Origin: an uncultured Desulfuromonadales bacterium
GTDB taxonomy: Bacteria; Desulfobacterota; Desulfuromonadia; Desulfuromonadales; Geopsychrobacteraceae
Direction of reading: 5' to 3'
Length of the DNA stretch: 30,521 nucleotides
Assembly: GCA_947259685.1 (NCBI GenBank)
Contig: CAMYNC010000029.1
Span: 24,700-55,220, forward strand
The notes under the pieces are model-generated. The model saw only the letters and a list, made by a program, of their open reading frames with translations, was not told the origin of the DNA and searched no databases. The translations under genes and the position numbers were made by a program. Each line of letters starts with the position of its first letter. The stretch's first letter is position 1. Below are positions 22,472 to 30,521 of the stretch, piece by piece.

Positions 22472-25400
22472 ACCTTCGTGCCGTATGCGGATGTCGATCG
22501 GCCGACTGGTGTTCAGATGCAGATCCTGCTGCGGAAAGGCGATCACAATGCCGGCCTCGTTGAACTTTCGATCAATCTCTTCATTCAGCTTGCTGATCGT
22601 GGTCACGCGATAATCGACCGACCCTATATAAGCTCTCAGAGTCAATGAAAGAGCACTGTCGCCAAATCCCTCAAAAATGACGAAGGGTTTCGGCTCCGGG
22701 AGGACGAGTTCGTTCTCTTCGGCAGCCTCGGCCAAGAGTGCCATTGCCTTCTGGACATCGCTGCCATAGGCGACGCCGATGGGAATCAGGATCCGGCTCA
22801 TCTGATCCGAGAGCGACCAGTTGAGCAATCGTCCGGTGATGAATTCCTTGTTCGGCACCAGCAGCTCTCTTTTATCAAAATCCAGAATGGTGGTGGCCCG
22901 GATGCGGATGCGGGTGACGACCCCGGTGCTATCCCCGACGGTCACCTGATCGCCGACCCTAATCGGCTGCTCGAAAAGGATGATCAGGCCACTGATGAAG
23001 TTGGCGACGATCTCCTGCAGCCCGAAACCGATGCCGAGGCTCAAGGCAGCAACCAGCCACTGGACCTGCGACCAGCTGCCGCCGAGGATATATAAGGCGC
23101 TCATGGTGCCTGCCGCCGCGATCAAATAACTGGACAGGGTGGTGACAGCATAGCGGCCGCCCGCCGTCATTTCGAGACGCTGGAGCAGGACGATTTCGAG
23201 AAAGGCAGGAAAGCGTTTGGTCCCGACGACAGTGATAACGCCGATGAGAATGGCGAGGATGCCATCGGCCAAGTCAACCGGCACCTGCTTCTCCTGATCG
23301 TCAATCAATACCGTGTGATGCCACAAGGTGATCTCGTTGAGGATTCCTAAAGCCGGTAGCACCTCCGACCATATGAGCCACAAGCCGATGACACCGAAGA
23401 AGATGAATGCTGTATTGAGTAGCTTGCGGATATCATCGCTTAACGCGACCAGGTCAATCGTTTCTTCTTCTATCTGGATCGGAACACCTTCCTCCCCGGG
23501 CGGGGCTACCTCTTTGGCTTCAGCTGCGGCCCGTATTTCCTGGCGACGCTTCAGGGCTGCCTGGATTGCGAGCTTACGGCGGGTCTGCAGCAGCCAGAAT
23601 GCAACCAGCTGGTGGATGACGATGAGGCCAAGGACCAACCACAGGCCTCCCATCAAACGAACGATCAGGGTGGCTGCGGTGTAGGTGTACCCGGCCAGGG
23701 CAAGGCCGGCAATGAATACAGGGATGGCGATAACCAGCAGAAACCACAGATAGCGTAAGCGGGCCAATAGGCCATTCGGGTGATGGTTCAGGTAGCTCTG
23801 GACCACTCCCCGTTTAGGGTGCAGCACCCGAAAAAAGAACAGCCCGAGGATCATGACCAACCCAACAAAGATAAGCTTGCCAATTGCTCCACCATTGGTC
23901 ACGGTGTCAAGGCTGGTGACTGCCAGGAGGACAAAAAGAGCCGGCAGGTAGATGACTATCAATCGCTTCAGCTCGCGGCGCAGCAACTCAAGATTGGTCT
24001 CCGACCAGCCAAAATGCGCCGCTGCCAGCCCATTGGGAACCACGAGAACACGAAAGGTCAGTAAAAAAAATAACCGTGGTGAGATTCCAATCAACACCAA
24101 GCCGATGGCCCTGGAAAAAATTTCTCCTTCCAGCGAAAGCCGCAACTGCCAGCCAAGTGTTCCCAGCAGCAGTGGCCAGGCTAGGGCAAGCAACAGGGTC
24201 AAACCCAGTGCCTGAAGGCTAAAGGCAACCTTGTAGCTGGTGGGTTTTTTGGCTTTTCCCCCGGTGTTTATGAGTAAACTATGCAGCCGCTTTTTTTTCC
24301 ACATCAGCAGTGCAAACACCGCAAAGGCAAGGATTGGCATCGGTGAGTGGGTGGCCTGGTGTCCCAGGACCTTGAAGACCTCGAACCAGCCCGAAGGAGA
24401 TAGCAGCTGAATCATTCCCTCTGGAAGCTTTTTGATTTCCTCCAGGTTAATCGTGCGGGAACTGCGGATCCAGAGTAGGTGCTCGGCAAGAAAATCATCA
24501 TAGGCCTCGGCCGTTTCAAGGAGTTGACGTTGGGCAAAATCGAGTTCCCCGAGCGTGCGCAGGTAGGCGTCATTGGTGGAGATCGCTTTTTCGAGGAATG
24601 ACAGACGACTGTTGAGCAGCTCACGAAGCTCGGCCTGGTTTGCCTCTGCTTCTTCTGGGGGCAGGTCCGCGGTCAGACTGGCGACATAGGCGGCGACATC
24701 TTCCAGACGGTTTTGTTCTTCATAGTATTGGATCTGGCGTAGTCCGGATTCGGCGATCAACGTCTCGCTGGTTTTGGCGAGTTTGCGGTATCGCCGGATA
24801 TCAGGTAGCTTGCGGCGCTGTTCTTGAAGAACCTGACCGAGGACCTGACTCAGACCGGCGATTTCGAGCTTCTGTCTGGCATTGCGAAAATGCTCCTCGA
24901 TCCGCTTGGTTTCCTTGTCTGCAACATCGGCAGCGGCCGTCACGCGTTCGAGGTCGGTTACCAAAGAGCTGAGTTCCTCGCTGAGCGCTGCGTTCTGCGC
25001 CGCCAGCTGTTGGATGAGCGGATGCTTGCCGGCCAGCTCACGCATCGCCGCTTCGGCCTCTGCCTGGGCTCTTTCAGCTTCGAGCTGGCGCCGTTGGTTG
25101 ACCATTTCCTCGAGCAGATGCTCCCTGGTGGCGACCAGCTCCAGATTGTGCTCCGTTTGATCCCTTTGCGCCTTTAACAGTTCAATGCGCATCGGCTGGC
25201 TCAACAGCTCCTGATCCAGCATGCTGACTTCAGCGCTGAGTGACAGGTTCAGGGTTTCCAGCATCCATCGGTTTGCCTCACTCAGCGCGGGCCGCTCGTT
25301 AGCGGGGGCTGAAAGGTTGAGTTCGCGGGCAACCTCTTCCTGACGTCGTTTGGCTTCGCTAAGCTGCTGGCGTGCAACATTCGGCCGCTCAATCTGGATG

Positions 25401-25858
25401 TCCAGTTGTTGCTCCAGGTCGTCGAGCTTGGCCTCAACCGCGGACAGGGTCGCCTGCTCATTCAGCAACAGCTGCTCAATTTTGGAGAGCGGCGTCTCGG
25501 GAGAAACCTTCAACGTCGCTTCCGGCGCGGTTTTTTTTGTCTTTTCGAGCTCTTTCTGGAGCTCATTCGCCTGCCCTGGAGCCGTTTTCCGGGCCTGACG
25601 AAAAGCATCGGCCGCGGCGTTGTTGCTGGTCGCCGTCTCTAGCTGGATGAGCGTCTTACGGTAAAGCTCGGTCAGCGTGGTCTTGGTTTCCTTGTCCAGC
25701 TCGGCTGTGGCCGCGACCTCTTGGATTTTAGCGTTAAGTATTTGCGGGGTGACCGAGACGGTCAGGGATGTTTTGGGATCTGCAGCGTAGGGGGAGGTCA
25801 AAGGTGATAGCAGCAAAAGTAAGGTCGTCAGCAGAAACAAGGAAAACCAGGATTTCAT
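22448..25858 (-). CDS. mscK: Large MscS-family mechanosensitive channel (MscK/MscM type)
   Basis: The 1136-residue protein has a signal sequence (about 1-25), a long periplasmic coiled-coil region (about 50-480, Glu, Gln and Leu rich), several membrane helices (about 500-880) and the C-terminal MscS core. The core contains GIGFGLQEIVANFISGLIILFEQP, VGDQVTVGDSTGVVTRIRIRAT and LLVPNKEFITGRLLNWS. The size and order fit MscK (KefA) or MscM (YjeP); I cannot decide between them. It would open under membrane tension and release solutes on osmotic downshock. AAGGAG lies eight bases before the ATG at 25858. It is convergent with hemW and divergent from hrcA. Confidence 0.9.
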   Translation of the reverse strand: MKSWFSLFLLTTLLLLLSPLTSPYAADPKTSLTVSVTPQILNAKIQEVAATAELDKETKTTLTELYRKTLIQLETATSNNAAADAFRQARKTAPGQANELQKELEKTKKTAPEATLKVSPETPLSKIEQLLLNEQATLSAVEAKLDDLEQQLDIQIERPNVARQQLSEAKRRQEEVARELNLSAPANERPALSEANRWMLETLNLSLSAEVSMLDQELLSQPMRIELLKAQRDQTEHNLELVATREHLLEEMVNQRRQLEAERAQAEAEAAMRELAGKHPLIQQLAAQNAALSEELSSLVTDLERVTAAADVADKETKRIEEHFRNARQKLEIAGLSQVLGQVLQEQRRKLPDIRRYRKLAKTSETLIAESGLRQIQYYEEQNRLEDVAAYVASLTADLPPEEAEANQAELRELLNSRLSFLEKAISTNDAYLRTLGELDFAQRQLLETAEAYDDFLAEHLLWIRSSRTINLEEIKKLPEGMIQLLSPSGWFEVFKVLGHQATHSPMPILAFAVFALLMWKKKRLHSLLINTGGKAKKPTSYKVAFSLQALGLTLLLALAWPLLLGTLGWQLRLSLEGEIFSRAIGLVLIGISPRLFFLLTFRVLVVPNGLAAAHFGWSETNLELLRRELKRLIVIYLPALFVLLAVTSLDTVTNGGAIGKLIFVGLVMILGLFFFRVLHPKRGVVQSYLNHHPNGLLARLRYLWFLLVIAIPVFIAGLALAGYTYTAATLIVRLMGGLWLVLGLIVIHQLVAFWLLQTRRKLAIQAALKRRQEIRAAAEAKEVAPPGEEGVPIQIEEETIDLVALSDDIRKLLNTAFIFFGVIGLWLIWSEVLPALGILNEITLWHHTVLIDDQEKQVPVDLADGILAILIGVITVVGTKRFPAFLEIVLLQRLEMTAGGRYAVTTLSSYLIAAAGTMSALYILGGSWSQVQWLVAALSLGIGFGLQEIVANFISGLIILFEQPIRVGDQVTVGDSTGVVTRIRIRATTILDFDKRELLVPNKEFITGRLLNWSLSDQMSRILIPIGVAYGSDVQKAMALLAEAAEENELVLPEPKPFVIFEGFGDSALSLTLRAYIGSVDYRVTTISKLNEEIDRKFNEAGIVIAFPQQDLHLNTSRPIDIRIRHEGEQRNSDE

Positions 25859-26086
25859 AAGCCATGCTCCTTCGTGGGGCGTTCTATGAAATCATCTCAG
25901 TGAAGATGACAAAGGTCGCTGACGGGTGGTAACGCTTTCGATTGTTCCATATTGGCTAAAGCCTAAAGGGTCTTTGCTATGTGTCAAATCCAGGCAAGCC
26001 AGAAATCATCAAAGGAGGACTCGACAGTGTTCCCTGGTTTGGTTCCAAGACTTTGAAAAATGGGGAGAGCCTAGCTCTCAATCACC
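25859..26086. other. Intergenic region between the divergent mscK and hrcA genes
   Basis: It should contain the mscK promoter. AAAGGAGG (26011-26018) is followed eight bases later by GTG and a ten-codon frame ending at 26056, and then by the dyad GAGAGC (26065-26070) / GCTCTC (26074-26079). No larger gene is present. Confidence 0.45.
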
Positions 26087-26121
26087 TTGACAAAGCTTGG
26101 GTCCATTGATAGTGTGTCGTG
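26087..26121 (+). promoter_or_regulatory. Sigma70-type promoter of the hrcA-grpE-dnaK-dnaJ operon
   Basis: A perfect -35 TTGACA (26087-26092) and a -10 TAGTGT (26110-26115) are separated by 17 bases; +1 is predicted at about 26122, at the first base of CIRCE. HrcA bound there would block the promoter. Confidence 0.7.
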
Positions 26122-26148
26122 TTAGCACTCTGGGGCAATGAGTGCTAA
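26122..26148 (+). promoter_or_regulatory. CIRCE element (HrcA operator)
   Basis: TTAGCACTC (26122-26130), nine bases, GAGTGCTAA (26140-26148): an exact match to the consensus, with one more pair outside (G26121-C26149). It marks the heat-shock operon as HrcA-controlled and is the only copy seen in the window. Confidence 0.98.
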
Positions 26149-26159
26149 CATAATATAAA

Positions 26160-26185
26160 AGCCATCTTTGTGTGGCTCTTTTTTT
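26160..26185 (+). terminator. Terminator-like hairpin in the hrcA leader
   Basis: AGCCA (26160-26164) can pair with TGGCT (26173-26177), followed by C and seven Ts. The stem is only five pairs, so it may cause pausing or partial attenuation between CIRCE and the hrcA start. Confidence 0.35.
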
Positions 26186-26196
26186 CGGAGTTGAGT

Positions 26197-27237
26197 ATGG
26201 CTGAAGAGCTGAATGAGCGCAGCCAAAATATCCTCGAAGCGATTGTCGAAGACTATATCGCTTCGGCCGAACCGGTCGGCAGTCGGGCGATTACTCGTCG
26301 GCACAGCTTCAACCTGTCGCCGGCTTCGGTGCGCAATGTCATGTCCGACCTGGAGGAGATGGGATTTCTCTGTTCGCCGCACACTTCGGCCGGGCGGATT
26401 CCAACCGAAAAGGGCTTTCACTATTATATTGACTCGTTGCTGAAGATTCGTGATCTGAGCAAAGAGGAGCAGCAGCGCTTAACCAAAAGCTACCGCTTTC
26501 AGGGCATGAAGTTGGAAGACATCATGCAGGAGGTGGGGCGGGTGATGTCGGGGCTGTCCAATTATACCGGGCTGGTTATGGCGCCCAAGTTTGCTTCGAC
26601 GGTGTTCCGCCAGATTGAATTCGTCCGCCTATCCCATGGTCGACTGCTGGTGATCTATGTCTCCGAAAGCGGCCTGGTGCAGAACAAGGTGATCGAGGCC
26701 GATCCCAGCCTGACCAACCGTGACCTGGAGCAGATCAGTAATTACCTGAATCGCGAGTTGACTGGTCTGAGTATCGCCGCAGTGCGGGAAAAAATTGCCC
26801 AGCAACTGCAGCAGGAACGGGTCCGTTATAACAAATTGCAGCAGCGGGCGTTGAACTTGTCGCGCGAGGCCCTGCAGGAAGAGGGTGAAAGTCAGGTGTT
26901 TGTCGCCGGAACCGCGCTGATGCTGGAACAGCCGGAATTTTCCACCCCGGAGCAGATGCGGCGGATTCTGCAGACTCTGGAAAGCAAACGGCAGTTGATC
27001 GATCTGCTCGACAGCAGCCAGCAAGCCGAGGGAGTACAGATTTTCATCGGCAGTCAGAGCAGTCATGCCGAGATAGACGGTTGTAGTTTGATCACCTCGA
27101 AATATTCCAACCAAAAGGGTGCGATCGGTACCCTGGGGGTGATCGGCCCGATGCGGATGGATTACTCTCAAGTGATTCCGATTGTTGATTTTACCGCCCA
27201 GCTGGTCAGCAGAATTCTGGAGCGGGAAGCAGAATAA
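26197..27237 (+). CDS. hrcA: Heat-inducible transcription repressor HrcA
   Basis: The 346-residue protein has the winged-helix N-terminus (ELNERSQNILEAIVEDYIASAEPVGSRAI; then SPASVRNVMSDLEEMGFL) with the HrcA signature SAGRIPTEKGFHYYID, and a GAF-like regulatory domain ending in VIGPMRMDYSQVIPIVDFTA. It represses the operon through CIRCE, with GroEL keeping it active. The frame is open to 26170, but 26197 has CGGAG with a six-base spacer and begins at the conserved domain. It is the first gene of the heat-shock operon. Confidence 0.97.
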   Translation: MAEELNERSQNILEAIVEDYIASAEPVGSRAITRRHSFNLSPASVRNVMSDLEEMGFLCSPHTSAGRIPTEKGFHYYIDSLLKIRDLSKEEQQRLTKSYRFQGMKLEDIMQEVGRVMSGLSNYTGLVMAPKFASTVFRQIEFVRLSHGRLLVIYVSESGLVQNKVIEADPSLTNRDLEQISNYLNRELTGLSIAAVREKIAQQLQQERVRYNKLQQRALNLSREALQEEGESQVFVAGTALMLEQPEFSTPEQMRRILQTLESKRQLIDLLDSSQQAEGVQIFIGSQSSHAEIDGCSLITSKYSNQKGAIGTLGVIGPMRMDYSQVIPIVDFTAQLVSRILEREAE

Positions 27238-27248
27238 ACAAGGAGTAG

Positions 27249-27890
27249 ATGGTGGGAAAAAAGAAGAAAAACCAGGACCAGACAGTGTCTGAAGCGGTTG
27301 CCGAAGAGACTCTCAGCGAAGAGCAGGAACCGACGGTTGAAGTTGTCGAGTCGGTGGAGGAGCAGTTGCATGCCGAGGTGGAGCAGGCTCAGGCCGAGAC
27401 CAGAGCGGCTCAGGAGCAGTATCTGCGGACTCTGGCCGACATGGACAACCTGCGCAAGCGAACTCAGCGGGAAAAAGAGGAGCTGGCCAAGTTTGCCAAC
27501 GAAGCTATTCTCCGCGACATCCTTGAGGTGGTCGACAATCTGGAGCGCGCCGTCGAGCATGCAGAAAAGACTGAAATGGGTGAAACTGGTGAAGGGCTGC
27601 TGGAAGGGGTGCAGATGACCCTGGGGCAGTTCAGTCAGCTACTGAAAAAGTTCGCTGTGACCCCGGTCGAAGCCCTTGGACAAACCTTCGATCCGGCCCA
27701 CCATCAAGCGATGGGGCAACTGGAAACCACCGATTTTTCGCCGAACAGCGTTGCTCAAGAGATGCAAAGGGGTTATCTGCTTAACGACCGCTTGTTGCGT
27801 CCGTCGCTGGTGATGGTTGCCAAAGCGCCGGCCGAGCCGGTAGTGGCAGATGAAGACAACACGACAACTGAAACAGACGAACAGAAATAG
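27249..27890 (+). CDS. grpE: Nucleotide exchange factor GrpE
   Basis: The 213-residue protein has a charged, Glu-rich N-terminal tail, a long coiled coil (about 45-110) including the motif YLRTLADMDNLRKRTQREKEE, and the C-terminal beta-wing with TFDPAHHQAMGQ and GYLLNDRLLRPSLVMVAK. It speeds ADP release from DnaK. AGGAG is only three bases from the ATG at 27249; a GTG at 27252 has a better spacer of six. It is 11 bases after hrcA. Confidence 0.97.
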   Translation: MVGKKKKNQDQTVSEAVAEETLSEEQEPTVEVVESVEEQLHAEVEQAQAETRAAQEQYLRTLADMDNLRKRTQREKEELAKFANEAILRDILEVVDNLERAVEHAEKTEMGETGEGLLEGVQMTLGQFSQLLKKFAVTPVEALGQTFDPAHHQAMGQLETTDFSPNSVAQEMQRGYLLNDRLLRPSLVMVAKAPAEPVVADEDNTTTETDEQK

Positions 27891-27922
27891 TCTGAATAAC
27901 AGCATTTAGGGAGGATATAGAT

Positions 27923-29833
27923 ATGAGTAAGGTTATTGGGATCGATTTGGGGACCACCAACTCTTGTGTGGCCATCATGGAAGGTGGCGAGCCGGTGGTT
28001 ATCGCCAACTCGGAAGGTGCGCGTACCACACCCTCGATGGTCGCATTCGCTGAAAGCGGCGAGCGGCTGGTCGGCCAGCAGGCCAAGCGGCAGGCCGTCA
28101 CCAACCCGGAGAACACCCTGTTCGCCATCAAGCGGCTGATCGGGCGGAAGTTTGACTCCGAAGCAGTGAAGAAAGATATCGAGATCAGCCCCTTCAAAAT
28201 TATTGAAGCGGACAATGGCGACGCCTGGGTCGAGGCCCGCGACAAGCAGTACAGCGCCCCGGAAATCGCGGCGATGATCCTGCAAAAGATGAAGCAGACT
28301 GCCGAAGATTATCTCGGTGAAAAGGTCACCGATGCGGTTATCACCGTACCGGCTTACTTCAACGATTCCCAGCGTCAGGCAACCAAAGATGCCGGGAAGA
28401 TCTCCGGACTCAACGTATTGCGGATTATTAACGAGCCGACCGCTGCATCCCTGGCTTACGGTCTCGACAAGAAGGAAGAGATGACCATCGCCGTCTTTGA
28501 CCTCGGTGGTGGTACTTTTGACGTTTCGATCCTCGATCTCGGCGACGGCGTCTTCGAGGTCAAATCGACCAACGGTGATACCTTCCTCGGCGGCGAAGAT
28601 TTCGACCAGAAGATCATCGACTACGTGGCCGACGAGTTCAAGAAGGATCAGGGGATCGATCTGCGCGGGGACAAGATGGCTCTGCAGCGCCTCAAAGAAG
28701 CCGCAGAAAAAGCCAAGTGTGAGCTGTCGTCCTCGATGGAGACCGACATCAACCTGCCGTTCATCACTGCCGACCAGTCGGGCCCCAAGCACCTGAACAT
28801 CAAACTGTCCCGCTCCAAGCTGGAAAGTATCTGTGCCGAGCTGCTCGGCCGGCTGGTCGCACCCTGTCAGACTGCCCTGAAGGATGCCGGTCTTTCGGCT
28901 AACGAGATTAACGAAGTTATCCTGGTCGGTGGCATGACTCGGATGCCGGCGGTGGTGGAAAAGGTGCAGTCGATTTTCGGTAAAACCCCGAGCAAGGGAG
29001 TCAACCCGGACGAAGTAGTCGCCATCGGTGCTGCGATCCAGGGTGGGGTCCTTACCGGAGACGTCAAGGACGTCCTGCTGCTCGACGTCACTCCGCTCTC
29101 GCTGGGGATCGAAACCCTCGGCGGCGTGATGACCAAGTTGATCGAGAAGAACACCACCGTGCCCTGCAAAAAGAGCCAGGTCTTTTCCACCGCGGCCGAC
29201 AATCAGCCAGCGGTTTCGGTCCACGTACTCCAGGGTGAGCGGGAAATGGCCGGTGACAACAAGACCATTGGCAACTTCGAGCTGGTCGGAATTCCGACCG
29301 CACCGCGCGGAGTGCCGCAGATCGAAGTTACTTTTGATATCGATGCCAACGGTATTCTCCACGTTTCTGCCAAGGATCTGGGCACCGGTAAAGAGCAGTC
29401 GATCCAGATCACCGCATCCAGCGGCCTGTCTGACGATGAGATCAACAAGATGGTCAAGGAAGCGGAAACCCACGCTGCTGATGACAAGAAGAAGCGTGAG
29501 CTGATCGAAGCCCGTAACCAGGCCGACGGTCTGGCCTACACCACTGAAAAATCGCTCTCCGAACACAGCGAAAAGCTCGACAGCGCAACCAAGAAGCAGA
29601 TTGAAGATGCCCTGGCCGAGCTGAAAACCGCCATGGAAGGGGATGATCCGGAGGCGATCCAGCAGAAGAGTGAAGCCTTGGCCCAGGCCTCCCACAAGCT
29701 GGCCGAAATGATGTACGCTCAGGCCCAGGATGATGGTGGTGAAGCTGGCGGCGAAGGCGGCCAAGAGAATGCTGCTGAAGCTGACGTGGTCGACGCCGAG
29801 TTTGAAGACGTTGACGACAAAGACAAGAAGTAA
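27923..29833 (+). CDS. dnaK: Chaperone protein DnaK (Hsp70)
   Basis: The 636-residue protein has the full Hsp70 layout. The N-terminal ATPase contains [55 protein letters not shown] and [10 protein letters not shown]. The substrate-binding domain follows with [14 protein letters not shown], and the acidic C-terminal tail ends [28 protein letters not shown] precedes the ATG. The C-terminal lid is complete. It is the third gene of the operon, 32 bases after grpE. Confidence 0.98.
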   Translation: MSKVIGIDLGTTNSCVAIMEGGEPVVIANSEGARTTPSMVAFAESGERLVGQQAKRQAVTNPENTLFAIKRLIGRKFDSEAVKKDIEISPFKIIEADNGDAWVEARDKQYSAPEIAAMILQKMKQTAEDYLGEKVTDAVITVPAYFNDSQRQATKDAGKISGLNVLRIINEPTAASLAYGLDKKEEMTIAVFDLGGGTFDVSILDLGDGVFEVKSTNGDTFLGGEDFDQKIIDYVADEFKKDQGIDLRGDKMALQRLKEAAEKAKCELSSSMETDINLPFITADQSGPKHLNIKLSRSKLESICAELLGRLVAPCQTALKDAGLSANEINEVILVGGMTRMPAVVEKVQSIFGKTPSKGVNPDEVVAIGAAIQGGVLTGDVKDVLLLDVTPLSLGIETLGGVMTKLIEKNTTVPCKKSQVFSTAADNQPAVSVHVLQGEREMAGDNKTIGNFELVGIPTAPRGVPQIEVTFDIDANGILHVSAKDLGTGKEQSIQITASSGLSDDEINKMVKEAETHAADDKKKRELIEARNQADGLAYTTEKSLSEHSEKLDSATKKQIEDALAELKTAMEGDDPEAIQQKSEALAQASHKLAEMMYAQAQDDGGEAGGEGGQENAAEADVVDAEFEDVDDKDKK

Positions 29834-29850
29834 TCCATAACGACTGAACC

Positions 29851-29879
29851 TTTGTCGACCGGCCCAGCCGGTCGACAAA
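29851..29879. repeat. Perfect hairpin between dnaK and dnaJ
   Basis: TTTGTCGACCGG (29851-29862) pairs with CCGGTCGACAAA (29868-29879), plus C29863-G29867, giving 13 pairs around a three-base loop. Only GATTTTC follows, so it is at best a weak terminator. It could stabilise the dnaK 3' end or lower dnaJ expression. Confidence 0.8.
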
Positions 29880-29903
29880 GATTTTCAGCGACAGGAAAAC
29901 GTT

Positions 29904-30521
29904 TTGGCTAAACGCGATTATTACGAAATTCTCGGAGTCAACCGCAACGCTAGTGAAACCGAGATGAAAAAGGCCTACCGGCGGCTGGCAATCAAATTTC
30001 ACCCGGATAAGAACCCGGGCGATAAGGCCGCCGAGACTAAATTCAAAGAGCTGTCAGAGGCTTATGCGGTACTTTCCGACCCCCAGAAGCGCGCCAGTTA
30101 TGATCAATTCGGCCATGCCGGGGTCGACGGTTCCAGCGGTGGCTTCTCCGGTGGCGGCTTCGATTTTGGCGGCACCCCGTTTGAAGATATTTTTGGTGAT
30201 ATCTTCGGCGATATCTTCGGCGGCGGTGGCCGACGAGGTGGTCGCGGCCAGCGCGGCGACGATCTGCGCTATAATCTGACGATCAATTTTGAAGAAGCGG
30301 CTTTCGGCACCGAAAAGAAGCTGCAGCTGCCGCGCCGGCAGTCCTGCGACACCTGCTCCGGCTCTGGTGCCCGACCCGGAACTGAAGCACAAGCCTGCAC
30401 CACCTGCCGTGGCGCAGGCCAGGTGCGTTATCAGCAGGGCTTTTTCACCATGACCCGCCCCTGCCCCGATTGTCGCGGCGAAGGCAAGATCATTGCCGAT
30501 CCCTGCCCCGACTGCAAGGGC
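29904..30521 (+). CDS. dnaJ: Chaperone protein DnaJ (3' end cut by window), TTG start
   Basis: 206 codons are visible and the gene runs off the window. The J domain starts M(TTG)[17 protein letters not shown] and has HPD at residues 33-35. A Gly/Phe region follows with the repeated [16 protein letters not shown], and then the zinc-finger domain with [24 protein letters not shown] and the start of the fourth repeat CPDCKG. No ATG fits the start; TTG at 29904 has AGGA seven bases upstream. DnaJ delivers substrates to DnaK and stimulates its ATPase. It lies 70 bases after dnaK across the hairpin. Confidence 0.95.
   Translation, partial: MAKRDYYEILGVNRNASETEMKKAYRRLAIKFHPDKNPGDKAAETKFKELSEAYAVLSDPQKRASYDQFGHAGVDGSSGGFSGGGFDFGGTPFEDIFGDIFGDIFGGGGRRGGRGQRGDDLRYNLTINFEEAAFGTEKKLQLPRRQSCDTCSGSGARPGTEAQACTTCRGAGQVRYQQGFFTMTRPCPDCRGEGKIIADPCPDCKG

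Noticed and set aside
22448..25858. Plus-strand frames of 60-118 codons opposite the mechanosensitive channel gene
   Set aside because: All are low-complexity shadows (Ser/Arg-rich) without ribosome sites.
27773..29878. 701-codon open frame on the minus strand opposite dnaK
   Set aside because: Long antisense frames opposite dnaK are a well-known codon-bias artefact and have been misannotated as glutamate dehydrogenase. It has no ribosome site and overlaps grpE and dnaK entirely.
1..30521. CRISPR array, rRNA or tRNA genes
   Set aside because: No regularly spaced direct repeats and no rRNA/tRNA-like segments were recognised on either strand.

Overview
The window looks like chromosomal DNA of an anaerobic or facultative Gram-negative bacterium. 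The best guess is the Desulfuromonas/Geobacter group (Desulfuromonadia, formerly Deltaproteobacteria). This is inferred from gene content and order: hrcA-grpE-dnaK-dnaJ under a CIRCE element, hemW nearby, a DUF1858/hemerythrin operon, an Mbh-like Mrp antiporter, and long periplasmic/membrane proteins. No rRNA, tRNA or CRISPR array was seen.

Layout. (1) 1-2159: end of a molybdate-type ABC ATPase gene overlapping moeA, so molybdate uptake is coupled to molybdenum cofactor synthesis. (2) 2196-3507, minus strand: a three-gene operon (DUF1858 protein, cysteine-rich protein, hemerythrin) behind what looks like a textbook class II FNR/DNR-type promoter. It is probably a response to nitrosative stress or oxygen shift. 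(3) 3508-6847: a small accessory island with two toxin-antitoxin modules (hipBA and parDE), each with its own promoter and inverted-repeat operator. It also holds a fragment of a serine resolvase gene and several strong hairpins. (4) 6848-13076: housekeeping and envelope genes (comM, trxB, an anchored DUF4124-like protein, a four-helix membrane protein, a tandem DUF302 protein, a nitrilase-family amidase), with a 119-bp palindromic intergenic repeat between comM and trxB. (5) 13531-21148: twelve tightly packed, mostly overlapping genes for a multisubunit cation/proton antiporter. The order is E-F-G, split MrpA C-terminus in two genes, B, C, D, then a second large antiporter subunit, two small unknown membrane proteins and a third large subunit. 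(6) 21188-22321 hemW, then convergent mscK-type mechanosensitive channel (22448-25858). (7) 26087-30521: heat-shock operon with a sigma70 promoter and perfect CIRCE, hrcA, grpE, dnaK and dnaJ (cut by the window end).

The most interesting points are three. One is the FNR-type promoter in front of what looks like a split RIC/YtfE-like repair system. Another is the expanded Mrp/Mbh-like antiporter, whose three large subunits have lost different channel lysines and which carries two undescribed small proteins. The third is the toxin-antitoxin island, with a near-leaderless hipB start and two overlapping, mutually exclusive hairpins upstream. No wholly new defence-type system was found.
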